Assembly (NCBI GenBank): GCA_040507985.1
Contig: JBEVNR010000042.1
Span: 1 to 61,045, forward strand
Direction: 5' to 3'
Source of the DNA: JBEVNR01 sp040507985
GTDB lineage: Bacteria > Pseudomonadota > Alphaproteobacteria > Rickettsiales > UBA6187
Length of the DNA: 61,045 nucleotides
Made by a program: the position numbers and the translations under genes. The notes under the pieces are model-generated. The model was not told the DNA's origin and did not search any database. It was given only the letters and a program-made list of their open reading frames with translations. Of this stretch, positions 17,895-27,352 are shown one piece after another (within the stretch, counting starts at the first letter, position 1; each line of letters opens with the position of its first letter).

Positions 17895-18179
17895 TTACTT
17901 AGCGTTCGCCTGGCCGTCATGCGTTTTTTTTAAGCGAGCGTAGAGGCGGCTAATTTTTCTGGAGGCGGAATTGGATTTTATGATGCCTTTCGATACGCCT
18001 TTGGCCATATGGGACTGTACTTGCGGGAAAAATGCCTTTGCTTCGTCCGCACGACCTTCCGCCAGCATTTTTTCAATTTTTTTAACGTAAGTGCGAATGG
18101 CGTTCCTACGCTCTCCGATGACTCGGGTGCGAAATACGTTCTTACGAATTGACTTTTTGGTGGAAGTATGGTTGGCCAT
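17895..18179 (-). CDS. rpsT: 30S ribosomal protein S20
   Basis: A 94-residue basic helical protein of the small subunit, beginning MANHTSTKKSIRKN and rich in Lys/Arg. The start at 18179 fits the family; the open frame extends to 18257 but those extra residues are not S20-like. The gene is divergent from dnaG across about 250 bases. Confidence 0.95.
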   Translation of the reverse strand: MANHTSTKKSIRKNVFRTRVIGERRNAIRTYVKKIEKMLAEGRADEAKAFFPQVQSHMAKGVSKGIIKSNSASRKISRLYARLKKTHDGQANAK

Positions 18180-18430
18180 ATGTTTGTTTCGCGTACCGTT
18201 TTTATGTGAATGCGCCAAAGCTCGCCGCATTGGAAAGCCGGGAGGCGATGCGCCCATTGCAAGAATCTTATACGCAAAAAGAGCGGCGGGTCAACAATTT
18301 TTTATTGTCCGGCTCAACGCTTCGCGTAAGGCCTAGCTTAAATTTTCCCTTGTGTTGCCGAGATAATCGCTTAATGTAGGGGGAAGTTCCGGCGGACGTT
18401 ATCGTCGCGGCGTTTTTTCGACCTTGCTTC

Positions 18431-20293
18431 ATGGCCTTCATCCCCCCCGAATTCGCGGACGACGTCATTTCCCGCACGCGGCTGTCCGACGTGGTCGGGC
18501 GCGCGGTGAAATTGACGCGCAAGGGAAGGGAGCATTCCGGACTATGCCCCTTTCACGGCGAGAAAACCCCTTCCTTCACGGTGAACGACGAAAAGGGATT
18601 TTACCATTGCTTCGGCTGCGGCGCGCACGGGAATGCCGTCCGATTTTTAATGGATTACGAAAAAAAAACCTATCCCGACGCCGTCGCCGTCCTGGCCGCC
18701 GAGGCGGGGATGGCCCTTCCCGAGCCTGCGCGGGCGCCGGAGGAGGAAAGAAAACGCAAGCGCCGCGAGCGCCTTCTTTCCCTTGTGTCGCGGGCGGCGG
18801 AAATCTACGTCGCCGCGCTGCGCGCTCCGCACGGAAAGAAAGCGCGCGACTATTTGCAAAAAAGAGGCGTAACCCCGGAAACCGCCGCCCATTTCGGCAT
18901 TGGCTACGCGCCGGACGCGTTTAATTTCCTTTCCGGCGCGTTGACGGCGTCGGGAGCGTCCGCCGTCGACCTGATCGACGCGGGGCTGGCCGCCTCGGGA
19001 GAACGCGGACCCTATGATCGCTTTCGCGACCGGCTGCTGTTCCCCATTCACGACGCCGCCGGCAAAACGATCGGCTTCGGCGGACGGGCGTTCGGCGACG
19101 CGCAGCCCAAATACCTTAACTCCCCGCAATGCGTCGTTTTCGACAAGGGCCATACGCTTTATAACCTGCACCGCGCCAAAAAATTCTCCCATGCCGACGG
19201 AGTCGTTGCGGTGGAAGGGTATATGGACGTCGTGAAGTTGACGCAATTCGGTCTGCCAAACGTCGTCGCCCCGATGGGAACCGCGCTCGGAGAGGCGCAA
19301 TTGCGGCTCTTGTGGCGTTGTGCCGACCGTCCCGTCATTTGCATGGACGGAGACGCGGCCGGGCGGCGCGCGATGGCGCGCGTCGTCTCGGCTTCCTTGC
19401 CGCTGGTCACGCACGAGAAAAGCCTCGCCTTCCTGAAGATGCCCGCCGGGAAGGATCCGGACGAGTTCGTCAGCGAGCTCGGGGGCGCGGCCATGAAAGA
19501 GCGCCTCGCGCGGGGAGCGCTTTCCTTTTTCGACGCCCTTAGGGAAATCTTGTTCGCGCAACATCCCTCCTCCACCCCCGAAGGCGTGGCGGCTCGAATG
19601 AAGGAAATCGACGCGACGGCGGATAAAATATCCGACGTCCACCTCAAAAACGCCTATCGGCGAGGGTTGGTCGACGCACATTGGCAAGAAATCCGCGCGC
19701 GCAAAAACGCCCGGTTTTCCCAGGGGAAAAAAACGCCTTCCCTTGCGGCGAACGCGTTTGGGGACGAAGCCGTCCCGCTATCCCTCCTTCCCTCCTACGA
19801 CGCGCCGGAAGGGTGCGAATGGGCGCTGGCGGCCATATTGGCGCGGCTGGGCGCGGGCAATCTTACCCAAGAGGTGGAGCGCGACGCCACCGAGACGGAG
19901 TGGCGCGAAAAAGATCTTGACAAGATCATAGAAAATGTGTTAGATTCTTTCAGTCTATCGAACGGCCTAGAGGGTATAATGGAAAAAGCGTCGCAAAGCG
20001 ATCCGCATATAGATTTTTCCGCCGCCATAGCGCATATAAAGGCCGTCGATACGCAGCAATCCCTTCAACGACGATCCGCCGATTCTCTTGCGCGCTTATG
20101 GCGTTATTTTTATGCGCGCCGCTGCGTTTTGGCGCTAAAGCAAGATTATGTGCGCATATTTGACGCCGACGCGCCGCCGGGCGCGCTTGAAAGGACGGAA
20201 GCAAGCTTGTTGCGGGAAATCGAGGCGGCCCAACGCGCCATGGGGGAAGCGTTCGACGCCTTAACGGAAAAACCGGACGCCCCTCCGGCGTAA
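18431..20293 (+). CDS. dnaG: DNA primase DnaG
   Basis: Makes RNA primers at the replication fork. At 620 residues it shows the CHC2 zinc ligands Cys39, His42, Cys60 and Cys63 (GLCPFHGEKTPSF, YHCFGCGAHG), then the catalytic core with GRAFGDAQPKYLNS and the TOPRIM motif VVAVEGYMDV followed by MDGDAAGRRA. A helicase-binding C-terminal domain follows. rpoD starts about 90 bases later, the usual dnaG-rpoD order. Confidence 0.97.
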   Translation: MAFIPPEFADDVISRTRLSDVVGRAVKLTRKGREHSGLCPFHGEKTPSFTVNDEKGFYHCFGCGAHGNAVRFLMDYEKKTYPDAVAVLAAEAGMALPEPARAPEEERKRKRRERLLSLVSRAAEIYVAALRAPHGKKARDYLQKRGVTPETAAHFGIGYAPDAFNFLSGALTASGASAVDLIDAGLAASGERGPYDRFRDRLLFPIHDAAGKTIGFGGRAFGDAQPKYLNSPQCVVFDKGHTLYNLHRAKKFSHADGVVAVEGYMDVVKLTQFGLPNVVAPMGTALGEAQLRLLWRCADRPVICMDGDAAGRRAMARVVSASLPLVTHEKSLAFLKMPAGKDPDEFVSELGGAAMKERLARGALSFFDALREILFAQHPSSTPEGVAARMKEIDATADKISDVHLKNAYRRGLVDAHWQEIRARKNARFSQGKKTPSLAANAFGDEAVPLSLLPSYDAPEGCEWALAAILARLGAGNLTQEVERDATETEWREKDLDKIIENVLDSFSLSNGLEGIMEKASQSDPHIDFSAAIAHIKAVDTQQSLQRRSADSLARLWRYFYARRCVLALKQDYVRIFDADAPPGALERTEASLLREIEAAQRAMGEAFDALTEKPDAPPA

Positions 20294-20383
20294 GTAATCC
20301 GGCGCCCTTAAGGCCATTTTACCGAACGTTATCGATACTGCGTCCCATAGTTATATAAAAATTGATTTACACAAGGCGAACAT

Positions 20384-22312
20384 ATGGCGTCAAACCACAA
20401 AAACGAACATGGCGACTCTAAGGCGCAACTGGCCAACGTCATTAAAAAGCTGGCCACCATGGCGAAGAAGCAAGGGTTTTTAACGTATGACGACATTAAC
20501 TCCGGCCTGCCGACCGACCGGCAGCTAAATTCCGACCAGCTCGACCAGGTCGTGTCGCTGTTGTCGCGCAAGGGCGTGACCGTTTTGGAAAGCGAGGACG
20601 AGGTGGAAAATTTTGAATCCGGCATGGACGTCGTCGAGGACGAGTCCGACGCCGGCGAAGACGCCGGAAGCTCTCCCTCCACCGACGATCCGGTGCGCCT
20701 GTACCTGCGCGAAATGGGCGGCGTGGAGCTGCTCTCGCGCGAGGGCGAGATCGAAATCGCCAAGCGCATCGAGCAAGGGCGCGAAGCGATGCTGACGCAC
20801 TTATACTCATCCCCTCCCGCGCTGCGCATGTTCGTGCAATGGGCAAACCGCATGGACGACGAAGATTTCCTGTTGCGCGACGTCATTGACCTTGACGCGA
20901 CCTACGGAAATTTCTTTGAGCACGAGACGCACGACGACAATTTCGACGTTGACGACGACAAGTCGGGCGAAGAGGACGACGAACCGAAGGGCGAAGAAGA
21001 CGACCGCGAAGACGAGGAGGAAGAAGACGAAAGCGAGGCCAACATTTCCCTGGCGGCCATGGAATCCGCCCTGTTGCCGATCATGCGGGAGGTGTTCGGG
21101 CGCTTGGCCGCGCTTGCGGAAAGCCTGCTCGCGATGCAGCAAAGTTTCATGCGGCGCGACGCCTCCGGCGAGAAGAAAGACCCGGCCGCACGTAAAAAAT
21201 ACGACGCCTATCTGGAAAAATTGAAGGAAGAGCTAAAAAACGTGCGTTTCTCCGAGGCGCGGCTCGACGCGATCGCCGAAGAACTATACGCGCTGAATCG
21301 CTCGCTTATCGCGATTGAGGCGGGGTTGATGCAACGGGCGGAAAAACACAAGGTGAAGCGCCCCAGCTTCCTGAAGCATTACGTCGGACACGAAACGAAG
21401 GAAGAATGGCTCGACGAAGTCGCAAAAATTCGTGAAAAGGGATGGAAGGAATTTGCGACCGAAGAGCGGGAATTCGTGCTGGAGACGCAACGCGAAGTCG
21501 CGGAAATCGCGCGTCGCGCCGGCTTGGAGATCGGCGAGTTCAAGCATCTCGTGCATCAGGTGCAAAAAGGTGACCGCGAGGCCAACCGCGCCAAAAAGGA
21601 AATGATCGAAGCCAATTTGCGCCTCGTCATTTCCATCGCCAAAAAATACGCCAATCGTGGATTGCAATTTCTTGACCTCATTCAAGAAGGCAATATCGGT
21701 CTGATGAAGGCGGTGGATAAGTTTGAATATCGTCGCGGCTATAAATTTTCCACCTACGCGACGTGGTGGATTCGCCAGGCGATCACGCGCTCCATCGCCG
21801 ACCAGGCGCGAACCATCCGCATTCCCGTCCACATGATCGAAACGATCAATAAAATCGTGCGCACCAGCCGCCAGATGGTGCACGAAATGGGACGCGAGCC
21901 GACGCCGGAAGAGTTGGCGACCCGCCTTTCCATGAGCCTGGACAAGGTGCGCCGCGTCCTTAAAATCGCTAAGGAGCCGGTAAGCCTAGAAAATCCCGTG
22001 GGCGACGAGGAGGACGGAAGCTATTTCGGCGACTTCATCGAAGATAAAAACGCGGTACAGCCGCTAGACGCCGCCGTATTGGAAAATCTGCGCGAAACCA
22101 CCACGAAAATCCTCGCCAGCCTCTCGCCGCGCGAGGAACGCGTGCTGCGCATGCGCTTCGGCATCGGCATGAACACCGACCATACGCTCGAAGAGGTCGG
22201 GCAGCAATTTTCCGTCACGCGCGAGCGCATTCGGCAAATCGAGGCTAAGGCCTTGAGAAAACTCAAACACCCCAGCCGCTCGCGAAAAATGCGCGGGTTT
22301 TTGAATACGTAA
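20384..22312 (+). CDS. rpoD: RNA polymerase primary sigma factor RpoD (sigma70)
   Basis: The housekeeping sigma factor, 642 residues. Region 1.1 occupies about residues 10-85, and region 1.2 has DDPVRLYLREMGGVELLSREGE. The non-conserved region is long with a strongly acidic run (EEDDEPKGEEDDREDEEEED) near 200-225. Region 2 carries NLRLVISIAKKYANRGL, GLMKAVDKFEYRRGYKFST and TWWIRQAITRSIADQ. Region 4 has the helix-turn-helix TLEEVGQQFSVTRERIRQIE. It sits downstream of dnaG, probably partly co-transcribed. Confidence 0.97.
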   Translation: MASNHKNEHGDSKAQLANVIKKLATMAKKQGFLTYDDINSGLPTDRQLNSDQLDQVVSLLSRKGVTVLESEDEVENFESGMDVVEDESDAGEDAGSSPSTDDPVRLYLREMGGVELLSREGEIEIAKRIEQGREAMLTHLYSSPPALRMFVQWANRMDDEDFLLRDVIDLDATYGNFFEHETHDDNFDVDDDKSGEEDDEPKGEEDDREDEEEEDESEANISLAAMESALLPIMREVFGRLAALAESLLAMQQSFMRRDASGEKKDPAARKKYDAYLEKLKEELKNVRFSEARLDAIAEELYALNRSLIAIEAGLMQRAEKHKVKRPSFLKHYVGHETKEEWLDEVAKIREKGWKEFATEEREFVLETQREVAEIARRAGLEIGEFKHLVHQVQKGDREANRAKKEMIEANLRLVISIAKKYANRGLQFLDLIQEGNIGLMKAVDKFEYRRGYKFSTYATWWIRQAITRSIADQARTIRIPVHMIETINKIVRTSRQMVHEMGREPTPEELATRLSMSLDKVRRVLKIAKEPVSLENPVGDEEDGSYFGDFIEDKNAVQPLDAAVLENLRETTTKILASLSPREERVLRMRFGIGMNTDHTLEEVGQQFSVTRERIRQIEAKALRKLKHPSRSRKMRGFLNT

Positions 22313-22325
22313 AAATAGTAATGCT

Positions 22326-22353
22326 TAGGCTCTATGGACTTTTTGAGAGCGGC
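22326..22353 (+). repeat. 28-bp dispersed repeat copy
   Basis: TAGGCTCTA then TGGACTTTTTG then AGAGCGGC, matching 5487-5514 at 23 of 28 bases. It sits just downstream of rpoD in non-coding DNA. Probably an IS or MITE end. Confidence 0.5.
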
Positions 22354-22518
22354 GAGATATTACCTTAACTATGGCAATTAGCGACAGGTTGTCGTAAACA
22401 ACTCATGAGATCCCTGCTTCCGGAAGGATGATCGGTACGGTATGTTCGCGGTATAATGACACTAACCTGCCGCTAACTGTTCAATCAATGCGAAAAAGAT
22501 CCGTCGAAACGCTATTCC

Positions 22519-23913
22519 TTAGGCCGTATGTACTTTCCGGGCCGTCGTCGATTCTTCCGCGAGAATGTTGGCGGCATCGTTCCCGCTTCCGCGCAGTAAG
22601 GCGTTTTTTGAGGATTCGCAATGATGCAGGCGAAACTCATGCGAAAAGTCTTTGCAAAACGCCACGGCGCGGGCGGAATTACCGCATTCGTCCAGCGGCG
22701 GCGACCATAGCGCCGCGCCCATCACGCCGGGAACGATCAGCATGACGGCGCCGGAGGCGCCGGACTTGGCGGGCAGCCCGACCGCATACGCAAATTCGCT
22801 CGAATAGCCGTATAGCCCGCACGAATGCATCAGCGACAGGCAGCGTCGCGTCGTTTCCGGGGAGAAGGCGCGCGCTCCGGTGAACGGGCATGATCCGCCG
22901 TTGGCAAGCGAGGCGGCAATCACCGACAGAGCGTCGGCGTTCAGTTCGACGGAACAGGATTGCAAGTAAAAATCCACCGCGTCGCCTATGTCGGTGCGCG
23001 GGGGAAACACGCCCGCCGCGCGCATGGCGTGCGCCGCCGCGAAGTGCCGGTCCGCGCATTCTTTTTCGGAGCGGTATACCGAGTTGTTGAAGCCGGGGCG
23101 CCATCCTGCGGCCAAATCGGCGTAGACGTCGATCACGTACTCAAAGCGCTGCGCCAGCGAATCGTGCGGCTTCACCAACGAGCACGCCATGATGCCGCCG
23201 GCGACGGTGAACGGATTGCGCGGCAGTCGACGAGCGGTAAACGCGTCGTCGTCGCCGAATCCGCCCGGTTCGCGACCCATGTGGTTGTGGACGTTTTCCT
23301 CGCCGTTCAGCTCTAGCGCCAAACAATAATTGATCGCCATGCAGAGCGACTGTGCCGTAAAGGGAACGCCGGCGTCCCCGACGGAAAATCGTTGCCCGTC
23401 CGTCGTGCAGATCGACACGGCGTAATGCTCCGGATTGGCGCGCTCCAGTTGCGGAATGTAGCTTGCCGGCCGGCCCAAACGCACGTTACGGGTGCGGGCG
23501 TAAATTTCGCCCACCTTGTCGGCGAAACGTTCAAAATCCGGCACGACCAGATCGCCGTTCAGTATTTTATCGATAAGAGGCGCGTTGCCTTCCGTCGCAT
23601 CGGCGAAGGCTTGCGGGGTGAGTATGTCGCCGGCGCCGTACTCGTGCAGCTTGTCGAACAGGGACGAAAGGCGCGGATCGCGATAGGTAAAGCCACGCCG
23701 CCCCAGAGCCTCGACAAGCCCGCGTTTCGTGGCGGTTCCGCCGGAGACGCGCTCGAACGCGCGGTAAAACGACACAGAGAGGGAGGAATGGAGAAGCGGA
23801 GACGTCGCGCCGCCGTTTTTGTCGGCGGAAAGGGCGGAATCTTTCGCGCCGGCGTCGGGCGCCGGGGACGATTTCACGGGAGCGTCCTTCGGTTTGGCGG
23901 CATTGGACAGCAT
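22519..23913 (-). CDS. Kidney-type glutaminase homologue with damaged catalytic site
   Basis: Aligns by eye along its length with eukaryotic kidney-type glutaminase (GLS): an EF-hand-like N-terminal helical domain (SLSVSFYRAFERVSGG, TYRDPRLSSLFDKL), the bridge VVPDFERFADKVGEIY, then the beta-lactamase-like domain (YIPQLERANPEHYAVSICTTDGQRFSVGD). In active GLS a Ser-x-x-Lys dyad lies in QSCVK. Here it reads QSLCM, so Ser189 stays but Lys becomes Met192. The binding Asn of NPMVNAG becomes Val (NPFTVAG) and DRN becomes DRH. The Tyr residues in DFYLQSCS and SCGLYGYS and the Glu in SEKECADR remain. The start at ATG 23913 follows AGGAGA, giving 464 residues. Glutamine hydrolysis is doubtful; a binding or regulatory role is possible. 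Confidence 0.85.
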   Translation of the reverse strand: MLSNAAKPKDAPVKSSPAPDAGAKDSALSADKNGGATSPLLHSSLSVSFYRAFERVSGGTATKRGLVEALGRRGFTYRDPRLSSLFDKLHEYGAGDILTPQAFADATEGNAPLIDKILNGDLVVPDFERFADKVGEIYARTRNVRLGRPASYIPQLERANPEHYAVSICTTDGQRFSVGDAGVPFTAQSLCMAINYCLALELNGEENVHNHMGREPGGFGDDDAFTARRLPRNPFTVAGGIMACSLVKPHDSLAQRFEYVIDVYADLAAGWRPGFNNSVYRSEKECADRHFAAAHAMRAAGVFPPRTDIGDAVDFYLQSCSVELNADALSVIAASLANGGSCPFTGARAFSPETTRRCLSLMHSCGLYGYSSEFAYAVGLPAKSGASGAVMLIVPGVMGAALWSPPLDECGNSARAVAFCKDFSHEFRLHHCESSKNALLRGSGNDAANILAEESTTARKVHTA

Positions 23914-24076
23914 GGCGCTTTCTCCTCTAATAGATAGCAAAAACTATTATTTATTCTCTTTTTATTATATGTCTTCTTATAGATTCGCTTTTACCGGAAT
24001 GCAAGCGTCTTTGCGGCTTTTGCAAAAAACGCCTGCGACTCATCACCCGCCATCGCTTCGGTCAAGACAAAGACTA

Positions 24077-24093
24077 GGCTCTAGACTAGCGCC
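24077..24093 (+). repeat. Solo IS terminal repeat, matches the IS1595-like end at 60915
   Basis: GGCTCTAGACTAGCGCC matches 60915-60931 (GGCTCTTGACTAGCGCC) at 16 of 17 bases, in the same orientation. The methyltransferase fragment begins right after it, so this looks like the scar of an element whose body has been deleted. Confidence 0.55.
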
Positions 24094-24095
24094 AT

Positions 24096-24503
24096 GTGCT
24101 GATATTGGGCGGCTTGCTTCTCATGCACGGAACCCCGTTTGTGCTGATGATCGGCGCGTCCTTCTTTTTGGCAGGCTACCACGCCATCATCGCCACCGAA
24201 GAAAACTTTTTAAGAAATAAATTCGGGGCGCAGTATCAGGAATATTGCGCTAATGTGCCGCGCTGGTGGATTCGCATTGAACGTCTGCCGCAAATTTTGC
24301 GCGGCATGGAATTTAACTGGCGAAAAGTCATCTACAAAGATTACAGCACGGTTGCCAGCTGGGGTACGCAAGCATTGGCTTTGTGCGCGTACCGGGAATA
24401 TTTTTCTAGCGGACGCGCCTCCATCCAATGGCTCTATGCAATGTTCGGCTTAGCAAGCTGTACCCTCCTAATAAGATTGGTAAAAAAGACTTTTGCCCTG
24501 TAG
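24096..24503 (+). pseudogene. Truncated isoprenylcysteine methyltransferase family protein (C-terminal part)
   Basis: Only the C-terminal part is present (up to about 135 residues). GASFFLAGYHAIIATEENFLRNKFGAQYQEYCANVPRWW resembles the substrate and SAM-binding end of ICMT-like membrane methyltransferases often found beside metal-resistance genes. Hydrophobic segments lie at the start and near residues 70-125. The 5' part is missing, with the IS terminal repeat at 24077-24093 abutting the break. Third-position GC is lower than in neighbouring core genes, in common with the two-component genes that follow. Confidence 0.7.
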
Positions 24504-24512
24504 AACTCATAT

Positions 24513-25169
24513 ATGAGGATATTACTAATTGAAGATGACAAAATGATTGGCGAAAGCCTAGTCCACGCTCTTAAAAACGGGGGGTATGTGGTGGACTGGG
24601 CGCGCGATGGAGATACGGGCGAAGTGTCGCTAAGCACCACGATATATAATCTGATATTGCTTGATTTGGGTTTGCCGAAGCGCAACGGGTTAGAAGTGCT
24701 GAAAGGCATTCGCTTACGCAAAGATAAAGTGCCGGTGTTGATTCTGACCGCGCGCGATCGCGTGGCTGACCGTGTGGCAGGGCTTGATTTAGGCGCAGAT
24801 GATTACTTGGTAAAGCCGTTTGCTTTGGAAGAAGTGGAAGCGCGTATCCGTGTTTTATTGCGTCGTACTGCCGGACATGCAGACCCGGTGTTACGCTCCG
24901 GGGGTGTTAGCCTCAACATGCTAACGAAAGAATTGGAATATGAAGGCAAGCGCTTGACTCTTTCTGCCCGCGAGTATGCGCTGATGTTCGCGCTTATGGA
25001 AATGCCGGGAAAGGTAATGTCGCGCGTAGAATTGGAAGAACGGCTTTACGGCTGGAACGAAGAAGTAAGCAGCAATGCGGTAGAGGTGCAGATTCACAAT
25101 TTACGCAAAAAACTTGGCACGGATTTAATCCGCAATATTCGTGGCATTGGTTACATGGTAGCAAAATGA
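24513..25169 (+). CDS. OmpR/QseB-type response regulator
   Basis: A 218-residue regulator. The receiver domain (residues 1-115) has acidic residues at the start (LIEDD), phospho-acceptor Asp51 in LILLDLGLPKRNG, and Lys in YLVKPF. The C-terminal winged helix (about 125-217) contains LSAREYALMFALM and VEVQIHNLRKKLG. It overlaps the kinase gene by four bases (ATGA), so the two are translationally coupled. Base use differs from the surrounding core genes. The truncated CzcC/CusC-like gene just downstream suggests it once controlled a metal-efflux operon. Confidence 0.93.
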   Translation: MRILLIEDDKMIGESLVHALKNGGYVVDWARDGDTGEVSLSTTIYNLILLDLGLPKRNGLEVLKGIRLRKDKVPVLILTARDRVADRVAGLDLGADDYLVKPFALEEVEARIRVLLRRTAGHADPVLRSGGVSLNMLTKELEYEGKRLTLSAREYALMFALMEMPGKVMSRVELEERLYGWNEEVSSNAVEVQIHNLRKKLGTDLIRNIRGIGYMVAK

Positions 25170-26512
25170 AAACACCCGTAAAATCTATCCGCCGCTACCT
25201 TCTGGCCTCACTTATCATTGCGCTCACCACGGGTTCGTTGTTGGTGGCTGTTTTCACCTATTTCAACGCTGCCGGTGAGATTGATGAACTGTACGATAAA
25301 AACATGGTGGAGATCGCAGAAACGTTAAAAACGCAAATGTCTGCGCTCAATCTTGAAGAATACCATGTTAAAGGCACGCTTGGGCCTTCTCTTAAAGAGA
25401 CAATCAAAGAGGAGCAGGAATTTTTGGTGCAGGTATGGGATAAAAATGGCACTTCGATTTATACCTCACACCGTGCAATTCCTTATCCGTTTCAAGAAAA
25501 ACGCGGCGCTCATCAAAATGACTTTCAAGATAAATCTTGGCGGACTTACGGCGCGGAAACAGATGATTTTGTAATTCAAATATCACAGCCGCAAAGAGCA
25601 CGCATTCGCTATGTACGTGAAGTATCATTGAATCTGCTTTTTCCAATGCTTCTTCTTATACCAGTGGTTGGTTTTCTTATTTGGGTGGCCGTGGGTAAAA
25701 GTCTAAATCCGCTAAGCGATATTTCAGATGCAATTACTAAACGCTCAGCAACCAGCTTAGACCCTATAGCGGAAGAAAGCATCCCCGTTGAGATTCGGCC
25801 TTTGGTGCAGGAGTTGAATGAATTGCTTGTGCGCTTAAACAACTCCTTGGAAGCGCAGCGCAATTTTACAGCGGATGCGGCCCATCAATTGCGGACGCCG
25901 CTAACGGCGCTGCAATTGCAACTGGCGAACCTTAAGCGCGCAAAAACTGATTTGGAGCGTGAGCGCAATGCCTCCAAGCTGCAAGATGGCATCGACCGGG
26001 CTACCCATCTGGTTCAGCAATTATTATCGCTGGCGCGTGTGGAGCCGAACGCAATGGATGCGCCGACTACGCCGGTCAATTTGGCTGCGATAGTTCATGA
26101 TGTGGTGAAGCAGCATGCGGAAATGGCTATGCAGAAGAATATTCATGTAGGCATGCCGCAGGATGAAAGCGTGATTGTGCCGGGAAATACGGAAAACCTA
26201 TGCACCTTGCTTGAGAATCTTATCAGCAACGCCCTGCGCTATACGCCCCAAGGCGGCAAGGTGAATATTAATCTTTATAAAAGCGCGGGCAATGCGGTGA
26301 TCGAAGTGCAAGACAACGGCATTGGCATTCCTGCAGCTGACCGTGAGCGTATTTTTGAGCGCTTTTATCGCGTGCTGGGTACGGAAGTGGAAGGCACAGG
26401 CCTTGGCCTTTCCATCGCTCAAAATATTGTGGAGCAACATAGCGGCGCTATCCGCATTGGCGAAGGCATTGATGGCCGTGGTGCAAGTTTTACTGTTACC
26501 CTACCGTTATAA
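25166..26512 (+). CDS. Sensor histidine kinase paired with upstream regulator
   Basis: A 448-residue membrane kinase of the TctE/QseC-like group. Transmembrane segments lie near residues 12-32 and 156-178, with a periplasmic sensor of about 120 residues. A HAMP-like linker follows (KSLNPLSDISDAITKRS). HisKA has DAAHQLRTPLTAL with His240, and the ATPase has LISNALRYTPQGG, DNGIGIPAADRERIFERFYR and GTGLGLSIAQNI. All catalytic motifs are intact. The signal is unknown; metal ions are suggested only by the neighbouring efflux-gene fragment. Confidence 0.93.
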   Translation: MKTPVKSIRRYLLASLIIALTTGSLLVAVFTYFNAAGEIDELYDKNMVEIAETLKTQMSALNLEEYHVKGTLGPSLKETIKEEQEFLVQVWDKNGTSIYTSHRAIPYPFQEKRGAHQNDFQDKSWRTYGAETDDFVIQISQPQRARIRYVREVSLNLLFPMLLLIPVVGFLIWVAVGKSLNPLSDISDAITKRSATSLDPIAEESIPVEIRPLVQELNELLVRLNNSLEAQRNFTADAAHQLRTPLTALQLQLANLKRAKTDLERERNASKLQDGIDRATHLVQQLLSLARVEPNAMDAPTTPVNLAAIVHDVVKQHAEMAMQKNIHVGMPQDESVIVPGNTENLCTLLENLISNALRYTPQGGKVNINLYKSAGNAVIEVQDNGIGIPAADRERIFERFYRVLGTEVEGTGLGLSIAQNIVEQHSGAIRIGEGIDGRGASFTVTLPL

Positions 26513-26597
26513 AAGGCGAATTTCCGGTTTTCTTTGTTAATAATAACAAGCGGTTATAGCTAAGCATCAGCTAAGTTTTCATGTCTATGCTGACGCC

Positions 26598-26963
26598 ATG
26601 AAAAAAATCGCATGTTCAGTCAGTATCTTATTGCTTAGCGCCTGTGCCGGTGGCCCAACGCGGGACAATGTTATTGCCGATGTGGAAAAACGCAGCGGCT
26701 TCTCTATCCCCAAAGAAACCGAGGTAGGCAAAATCACTTTGCCGCCCGCCGCATCGCTGGAAGATGGCATTACGGAAGATGAAGCCGTATCTATCGCCTT
26801 GTGGAATAATGCTGCTTTTCAAGAAACGCTGGTAGGCCTCGATGTCGCGCGTGGAGATCTGATTCAGGCGGGATTATTGCCTAATCCGATTGGCAGCTAC
26901 ACGTTTTCCACCGACAATAAACCTTTCAAATATGCCTTAGAACCCGTCATTAAACAGATTTAA
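26598..26963 (+). pseudogene. Truncated TolC/CzcC-like outer-membrane lipoprotein
   Basis: Only the first ~115 residues remain of a protein family normally over 400 long. The lipobox LLLSACAG gives a lipidated Cys near residue 16. ITEDEAVSIALWNNAAFQETLVGLDVARGDLIQAGLLPNP is the typical first helical hairpin of TolC/CusC/CzcC channels. Similarity stops at about PFKYALE (near 26943); the few last residues are probably fortuitous, coming from an inserted element. The pump and adaptor genes expected next are absent. Confidence 0.75.
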
Positions 26964-27022
26964 GTATCCATTAAGGAGTTTTGGCGCTATAAAGCAAGGG
27001 GATTAGGGGCTTAAAGGGATTT

Positions 27023-27352
27023 ATGGGATACGACAGCGACTTGACGGACATGCAGTGGTTGAGAATCGAAGGATATTTCGAGAATCGCACCCCTGGCGGC
27101 AGGAAACGCAAATACACCATACGTTCTATGGTTAACGCGATCCTGTATGTTTTGCGCGGCGGGATACCTTGGCGGATGCTGCCCAACGACTTTCCTCCGT
27201 GGCGGGTAGTGCATAATCAGTTCATGATATGGCAGCGCGCGGAGTTATGGGACGGCATATTTCGGGAATTGACGCAAGAAGTGCGGCGATCTGCGGGAAA
27301 AAAGAATAATCCGAGTTATGCCGTGATTGATTCGCAATCGGTAAAGACGACA
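27023..27352 (+). pseudogene. Truncated IS5-family transposase
   Basis: MGYDSDLTDMQWLRIEGYF, RKRKYTIRSMVNAILYVLRGGIPWRMLP and FPPWRVVHNQFMIWQ are typical of the N-terminal half of IS5-type transposases. The frame breaks off just after the first catalytic Asp (AVIDSQSVKTT) and joins serine-recombinase sequence near 27350. The element is therefore dead. Its left end should lie between 26943 and 27022, but no terminal repeat could be assigned. Confidence 0.75.

Noticed and set aside
18647..19687. A 346-codon minus-strand frame inside dnaG
   Set aside because: Shadow of dnaG in GC-rich DNA; no recognisable domain or ribosome site.
22313..22518. Possible small RNA between rpoD and the glutaminase
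   Set aside because: Apart from the dispersed repeat at 22326 no stable structured RNA or promoter-terminator pair could be supported.
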